From the NCBI GenBank assembly GCA_005877655.1, contig VBOC01000004.1, positions 405-11,364 on the forward strand: a DNA stretch of 10,960 bases, given 5' to 3'. A program made the translations under genes and the position numbers. Below, piece by piece: positions 7,690-10,960 of this stretch. This stretch comes from Ignavibacteria bacterium (lineage in GTDB: Bacteria > Bacteroidota > Ignavibacteria > UBA10030 > SZUA-254). A model generated the notes under the pieces. That model ran no database searches, had not been told where the DNA came from, and was given only the letters and a program-made list of their open reading frames with translations. The first letter of the stretch is position 1. Every line of letters begins with the position of its first letter.

Positions 7690-7722
7690 GCGGAGGAACA
7701 TTCTCCGGCGGAGGAACATTCT
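7690..7722 (+). repeat. 18-bp-period tandem duplication inside the broken gene
   Basis: The 15-mer GCGGAGGAACATTCT occurs at 7690-7704 and again at 7708-7722. The period is 18 bp, so the reading frame is kept and the product gains a six-residue repeat (SGGTFS / GGGTFF) just before the 'GFSGGYN' strand. It looks like simple slippage or a local duplication rather than a mobile repeat. Confidence 0.85.
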
Positions 7723-8324
7723 TTGGTTTTTCCGGTGGGTACAATATTGCGCCGACCGACATCCCGTTCCGGGGTTATTGGGTTAGATGCAATTCGCCCG
7801 GTAAGATTATTCTGTCCTCGAAGGGGAGTAAGCGTCCCAAACCGTTAACAACTGTGGCCGATTTGAACAGCTTCGACGTGTTGCGGATTGAAGATGCGGG
7901 CGGCCATCGTCAAATGCTCTATTTTGGAACACAGCGCGACGAGAATATTCAGAACGATCATGATGGATTTCCGCCTGGGCCACCGGAAGGGGTCTTTGAT
8001 GCCGACCATCCCTCCGATCGACTGACCGAAATTCCAAAACAGTTCACACTCGAGCAGAGCTTTCCAAACCCCTTCAACCCGACGACAACAATAAGATACC
8101 AGTTGCCTGTGGATAGCAAGGTCTCGCTGAAAATTTACTCAACGCTCGGTCAAACCGTTCAGGTGTTGGAAGATGGCTTCAAGACGGCAGGGTTCGAAGC
8201 CGTGGTATGGGAGGCCGGTGCGCTTCCAAGCGGCGTCTATTTTTACAAACTGGAGGCCGTCAGCGTATCTGACCGGGCCCACAGATTCACCCAGGTCCGA
8301 AAGGCATTATTGTTGAGGTGAGGT

Positions 8325-8993
8325 ATGAAACACATCGCCTTTTCTGTGCTCTCAATTTGGCTCGTCGGTTGTTCGCAATATGATTATCAAATACCAGGTC
8401 CAACAATACCCGAGCGTTCCACAAGGAGGATTCACTACCTCCATCTTATCTCGGGCGATTCGATGGGATTCGGCCGGTCTGGACCAAGCGGTTTTCCCTG
8501 GCAGGATCCGGGAATCGTGGATTTCTATTCGCGGGTCGAGGGCACAACGATCCTCAGAGGGCAGACGTATCACCGGGTCGAGGCCTATCCGATTGGCGCT
8601 GGATACCCCCCAACCTTATTGATGCGGGAAGATAACGAGGGTAATATATCGGCGATCTTTTCCTCCGACACGGCGAATTCGCCGGGTATGAATGAGACCT
8701 TTCTGTACAAGACAACGGCTGATGTCGGAGAAAAATGGAGTTTCTACTACTACGGAGATACAATCAGCTGCACACTTCTAAGCCGCGGAGACACTGCCAA
8801 AACGTTTGTCCATCTGTTTAGTGATTGCTTGAGAATAAGAATACAATTCAACTGGTTTACCTATGAAGACCAATGGCTGGCTCCCGGTGTGGGAATTGTC
8901 AAACGCGATTTTCAAACCCTGTCTTTGCCGCCATTGTACTTGCCGCAAATTGATCTGAAAGACTTGAGGTTGAAGAGTTTGTCACGCAGATGA
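8325..8993 (+). CDS. Hypothetical lipoprotein
   Basis: A 222-residue protein with a clear lipoprotein signal: 'MKHIAFSVLSIWLVGCSQ', lipobox LVGC with the lipidated Cys at 16. The mature part is rich in beta-strand-like segments, among them 'VDFYSRVEGTTILRGQTYHR' (65-84), 'VGEKWSFYYYG' (134-144), 'DCLRIRIQF' (167-175) and 'WLAPGVGIVKRDF' (184-196). The closing 'APGVGIVK' pattern is common in uncharacterised Bacteroidota/Ignavibacteria lipoproteins, but I cannot name a family. Cys 149 and Cys 168 could form a disulfide. The ATG is 3 nt after the TGA of the broken surface-protein gene, with GAGG at 8315-8318 as its own Shine-Dalgarno site, so it can probably still be translated despite the upstream break. 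Inner- versus outer-membrane placement is not decidable here. Confidence 0.8.
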   Translation: MKHIAFSVLSIWLVGCSQYDYQIPGPTIPERSTRRIHYLHLISGDSMGFGRSGPSGFPWQDPGIVDFYSRVEGTTILRGQTYHRVEAYPIGAGYPPTLLMREDNEGNISAIFSSDTANSPGMNETFLYKTTADVGEKWSFYYYGDTISCTLLSRGDTAKTFVHLFSDCLRIRIQFNWFTYEDQWLAPGVGIVKRDFQTLSLPPLYLPQIDLKDLRLKSLSRR

Positions 8994-9183
8994 TTAACTC
9001 CACGGCCGCAAGCCGCTATCAGCCAACTCCCCAATTGAATGCCCAAATTCGATTGCTTGGGAAGTGTCCGAGGCCTGAGTCTTTGCATGTAGGGCATGGA
9101 TTGTGCAGACCAGGAAGGCCATCGTCCTCAGATAAATCGGTCCCATCGCGATGTGAATACCATCTTCTCTGTTGAGACGATTC
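8994..9183 (+). other. 190-bp intergenic stretch, no gene recognised
   Basis: No convincing coding frame, promoter or T-tract terminator was found. It holds an imperfect inverted repeat: CCCAA plus TTGAAT (9030-9040) facing ATTCGA and TTGGG (9047-9061) around a 6-nt loop, with one wobble pair and a 4-nt bulge. No U-run follows, so it is not a standard terminator. Whether it is functional is unknown. Confidence 0.5.
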
Positions 9184-9707
9184 ATGCGAAGTATGATGAC
9201 GGCGTTGATCTTGAGTGTATTGTTGAGCTCGGCTCTCCCGGGGCAAGAGCAGAAACAACGGTACCTCTTTGTCGGCGGAGGCATGTCGCTTCCGCTATAT
9301 CCGCAGAACTTTTCCAATTTCCTCTCGACCAAGAGAGGGTCAGCTACTATTTGTTTTCCGGGCAGGGATACCGTATCACGGGCGGTTCCGCAGGGATTTT
9401 CTTCGTGTCGCCAATTCTCAAGCTAATGTTCAGTCGGGCCCGCGACCGGCTCTCCGGGTTCGTATCGCTCCGCGTAGGATATCATCACGAATCGGTGAGT
9501 GATCTGACAATATCCGATGGCACCAATTCAAATACCTCGAGCGGAACCAGTCATTCTGCAGTATCGATGGGCGTCGGCGTCGGACTCGATATTCCGATTA
9601 ATGAGGGGGTCGGAATTATTTTTCAATCAGAGTTAGTCAATGCTTTCACGGACGTTCAATCCACGCAGTATGTTCCCTTCAGTGGGGGCTTCAGATTTTC
9701 ACTGTGA
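9184..9707 (+). pseudogene. Small outer-membrane beta-barrel gene with an apparent frameshift
   Basis: The first part encodes a signal peptide and first strand: 'MRSMMTALILSVLLSSALPG' then 'QEQKQRYLFVGGGMSLPLYP' and 'QNFSNF'. After about 9320-9345 that frame degenerates and ends at 9426, while the frame one base away carries convincing barrel sequence to the stop at 9705-9707: 'SYYLFSGQGYRITGGSAGIF', 'RLSGFVSLRVGYHHESVSDL', 'AVSMGVGVGLDIPINEGVG', ending 'VPFSGGFRFSL'. Restoring one base, for example in the GGG near 9336-9338, would give a single protein of about 174 residues, a usual size for an eight-strand barrel. The cause may be a real mutation or a sequencing/assembly error. The start is uncertain: ATG 9184 has only a weak GAG 7 nt upstream, and ATGs at 9193 and 9196 are alternatives. 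Role unknown. Confidence 0.7.
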
Positions 9708-9718
9708 GGTGGGGAATT

Positions 9719-9781
9719 ATGAGATTCTGGCGGCGGCCCGCACCACATCGGCGGGAGAAATCAGGGAGATTGAAACGGTGA
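9719..9781 (+). CDS. Possible 20-codon Arg-rich leader frame upstream of the PorT-like gene
   Basis: An ATG at 9719, preceded by GAGG (9706-9709) and GGGG (9711-9714), opens a 20-residue frame, MRFWRRPAPHRREKSGRLKR, with seven Arg and two Lys. Its TGA (9779-9781) overlaps the GTG start of the next gene as GTGA, the usual geometry of translational coupling. It could be a coupling or leader peptide, or chance; a frame this short is weak evidence by itself. Confidence 0.3.
   Translation: MRFWRRPAPHRREKSGRLKR
9763..9768 (+). promoter_or_regulatory. Shine-Dalgarno selecting the GTG start at 9778
   Basis: AGGGAG lies 9 nt before GTG 9778, and the residues that follow form a signal peptide. The frame is open further upstream to 9640, but that would overlap the preceding barrel gene and put a long hydrophilic segment before the signal peptide. 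Confidence 0.7.
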
Positions 9782-10416
9782 GTCCAGCAAGATTTATTGG
9801 TTCGAGCTTCAAGATCAGCGCATCCCTCCTCGCGAGTCTATTCTATTTGCTCTCAACCCCAACGGCTGCACAATTTCGCACCGGTCTGAGGGCAGGAGTA
9901 AATATCGCCACCCTTTCTGTTTCCGAAGGTGACTCCTACTGGGACCAATCCAAGATGTCTTCATACGTGGGGCCTGTGTTAGGCGGCATCATGCAATTCG
10001 ATCTCTCCGATGCATTCTTTCTTAGGGCCGAACCATTGTACCTTCAAAAGGGGACAAACTATCACTTCGATTATGGTGTGTTCCCCGGTCCGCCGAACAA
10101 TATCGAGAAGCCGCTAAAGCTTGATTTTCTTGAACTTCCCGTAAGCATCGGAATCACGATTGGTAAAGATCCTTTGAGACTTTACGCTTTCACAGGACTC
10201 GATTTTGGATACATGCTTACACAGGGATACAGTCGAACCGATCTTGCTCTCGATGCCGGCGTTGGGATTTCGTACGCACCGTCGGAGAATATCTCGATCC
10301 TCCTCGATGGTCGATACTCCGCAGGACTCAATAACCTTAACACGGAAGATCCCAGTGCTCCAACGTTTCGGAGCCGCGGCGTTCAGCCCTTGCTCGGTGT
10401 TCTTTTCCGTCCCTAA
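9778..10416 (+). CDS. PorT-like outer-membrane beta-barrel protein
   Basis: A 212-residue protein from the GTG at 9778. A signal peptide (about 1-32, 'LLASLFYLLSTPTAAQ') is followed by the pattern of the PorT/OMP_b-brl_2 family. The first strand is 'RTGLRAGVNIATLSV' (34-48); then come 'SYVGPVLGGIMQFDLSDAFF' (62-81), 'LRAEPLYLQKGTNY' (82-95) and the hallmark 'LKLDFLELPVSIGITIG' (113-129). The last part has 'RLYAFTGLDFGYML' (134-147), 'ALDAGVGISYAP' (157-168), 'ILLDGRYSAGLNNL' (174-187) and a final 'VQPLLGVLFRP'. Family members are eight-strand outer-membrane barrels; the namesake PorT is linked to T9SS, but most members have no assigned role, so this should not be taken as a T9SS component. 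It follows a frameshifted barrel gene of similar size, and the start overlaps the stop of a 20-codon frame. Confidence 0.85.
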   Translation: MSPARFIGSSFKISASLLASLFYLLSTPTAAQFRTGLRAGVNIATLSVSEGDSYWDQSKMSSYVGPVLGGIMQFDLSDAFFLRAEPLYLQKGTNYHFDYGVFPGPPNNIEKPLKLDFLELPVSIGITIGKDPLRLYAFTGLDFGYMLTQGYSRTDLALDAGVGISYAPSENISILLDGRYSAGLNNLNTEDPSAPTFRSRGVQPLLGVLFRP

Positions 10417-10478
10417 GGATCGCTCATCCCGCAATTACATCCTCGGTTCCGCGGGGCGGCAGGAAAGGTACGACAGAA

Positions 10479-10960
10479 ATGACAACAGGGTCACGGATCT
10501 TCGTTTTCTTGATCCTCTCAGCATGCGCTGCTTATCACCTTGCGGCCGACCAGTGGAAGTCGCTGGGCCCGAACGGGGGAGATTTCACCGTCATCCAGAT
10601 ATCTCCTTCCGACTCCCAGGTGATTTACACCGGCACGAAGTGGGGAGGAGTTTACAAATCTACAGATGCAGGTGATCATTGGAGGTACTTGGGGTTCGGG
10701 GGCGAAAAGATCATCTCTTCGATCGCCATTGATCCGCACGATCCGGATATCGTCTATTTCAGCTGGTACACGGCGTCAGGATTTTACAGAAGTGGCGTAA
10801 GCAAGAGCCTCAATGGAGGTCTATCTTGGCAGACTGTCCCTCTCTTGTCAGCGCGAACGGTGGGCACGATGCTCGCCACCTCGAACGTGGTGTTTGTTGG
10901 CAATGATCATGGGCTGTTCAGGTCTACGGACGGCGGCAGGACGTTTGACTCAACTGCCTA
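10479..10960 (+). CDS. Asp-box/sortilin-like beta-propeller protein, 3'-partial
   Basis: From ATG 10479 (AGGAAAGG at 10461-10468, 10-nt spacing) the frame is open for 160 codons and runs off the window. The N-terminus is a signal peptide, 'MTTGSRIFVFLILSACAAYH', then 'LAADQWKSLGPNGGDF'. 'LSAC' at residues 13-16 would fit a lipobox, while 'HLAA-DQW' would fit ordinary cleavage, so lipoprotein status is open. Three Asp boxes are visible: 'STDAGDHW', 'SLNGGLSW' and 'STDGGRTF'. Linking strands such as 'IAIDPHDPDIVYFSW' belong to the BNR/VPS10-type propeller style, which differs from the Ycf48-like 'GWVVGDSG' strands of the propeller at the left edge. Any C-terminal sorting domain would lie outside the window. 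The ligand and role are unknown. Confidence 0.85.
   Translation, partial: MTTGSRIFVFLILSACAAYHLAADQWKSLGPNGGDFTVIQISPSDSQVIYTGTKWGGVYKSTDAGDHWRYLGFGGEKIISSIAIDPHDPDIVYFSWYTASGFYRSGVSKSLNGGLSWQTVPLLSARTVGTMLATSNVVFVGNDHGLFRSTDGGRTFDSTA

Larger units (their letters stand above)
7062..8321 (+). pseudogene. Secreted Fn3-like/T9SS-sorted protein gene interrupted by an IS21 relic
   Basis: The 5' part (7062 to about 7449) encodes a signal peptide (about 1-27, ending 'TARGQ') and a fibronectin-III-like domain: 'LLRWMPFSGAVNYHLQVSSD', 'LLPDTGYYWRVRVRTNSGFS', 'NWSLVNRFY'. The start ATG has an excellent AAAGGAGG 6 nt upstream. At about 7450 the frame enters IS DNA and stops at 7506-7508; a second in-frame stop is at 7575-7577. 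From about 7630 to 8321 the same reading phase again encodes host-type protein: 'SSPVPTSSITSIPPGIISGG', a 'GYWVRCNSPGKIILSS' strand pair, and a T9SS C-terminal domain 'FTLEQSFPNPFNPTTTIRYQ' ... 'PSGVYFYKLEAV'. The two parts look like the ends of one surface protein; an unknown length between them has been lost. A GTG at 7854 opens a 155-codon frame but has no signal peptide, so a functional product is unlikely. The lipoprotein gene begins 3 nt after the stop. Confidence 0.82.

Noticed and set aside
7854..8321. Separate 155-residue T9SS-tailed protein starting at GTG 7854
   Set aside because: The frame is open and host-like well upstream of 7854, and there is no signal peptide or good ribosome-binding site; it is the distal part of the IS-broken gene.
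9030..9061. Stem-loop as a transcription terminator
   Set aside because: The stem is imperfect with a 4-nt bulge and a wobble pair, and there is no run of T after it.
8994..9332. 112-codon minus-strand frame over the intergenic gap and barrel start
   Set aside because: No recognisable family, no ribosome-binding site, and it runs antisense to the barrel's signal peptide.
9640..9777. Longer start of the PorT-like gene at 9640
   Set aside because: It overlaps the preceding barrel gene, and the extra residues precede a clear signal peptide; GTG 9778 has AGGGAG at good spacing.
1..10960. CRISPR array, tRNA, rRNA, toxin-antitoxin or phage genes
   Set aside because: I looked for regular spaced repeats, cloverleaf-like segments and typical small paired genes on both strands and saw none.

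Overview
The window looks like a stretch of an FCB-group bacterium (Ignavibacteriota/Bacteroidota-like, moderately GC-rich). The main evidence is two C-terminal type IX secretion (T9SS) sorting domains of the 'YPNPFNPST' / 'FPNPFNPTT' kind, a FecR-type anti-sigma regulator overlapping a TonB-dependent receptor that carries an STN signalling domain, and PorT-like small outer-membrane barrels. The species cannot be named from the sequence. Every supportable host gene is on the + strand; the only minus-strand coding trace is an insertion-sequence relic.

Region 1 (1-6972) reads as one tightly packed unit. It starts with the 3' part of a secreted Asp-box/Ycf48-like beta-propeller with a T9SS tail (1-1855). 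An 11-nt gap separates it from a FecR-like transmembrane regulator (1867-2706). That gene overlaps by 29 nt the gene for an 815-residue TonB-dependent receptor with STN, carboxypeptidase-regulatory-like, plug and barrel domains (2678-5125). A 20-nt gap then leads to an unrecognised 608-residue predicted outer-membrane barrel protein (5146-6972). The FecR/receptor pair is the classic cell-surface-signalling arrangement, but no ECF sigma-factor gene is visible in the window.

Region 2 (6973-8993) begins with an 89-bp gap holding a candidate promoter. It continues with a broken gene for a secreted fibronectin-III-like protein with a T9SS tail (7062-8321). The break is a roughly 180-bp relic of an IS21-family element: one terminus plus the last 39 codons of istB on the minus strand. 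The relic sits directly against the distal part of the host gene, so the rest of the element and an unknown middle part of the host gene are missing. A lipoprotein gene (8325-8993) follows after 3 nt.

Region 3 (8994-10960) has a 190-bp gap, a small outer-membrane barrel gene that appears frameshifted (9184-9707), and a tiny Arg-rich upstream reading frame (9719-9781). The stop of that small frame overlaps the GTG start of an intact PorT-like barrel gene (9778-10416). Last comes the 5' part of a second Asp-box propeller gene that runs off the window (10479-10960).

Overall this is cell-envelope and surface-protein territory: secreted propellers, a TonB receptor with its trans-envelope regulator, and several barrels, with two damaged genes in the right half. 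I did not find a clearly new defence or biosynthetic system. The points most worth a second look are the IS21 scar, the receptor's shortened plug, the missing sigma factor, and the coupled short upstream frame.
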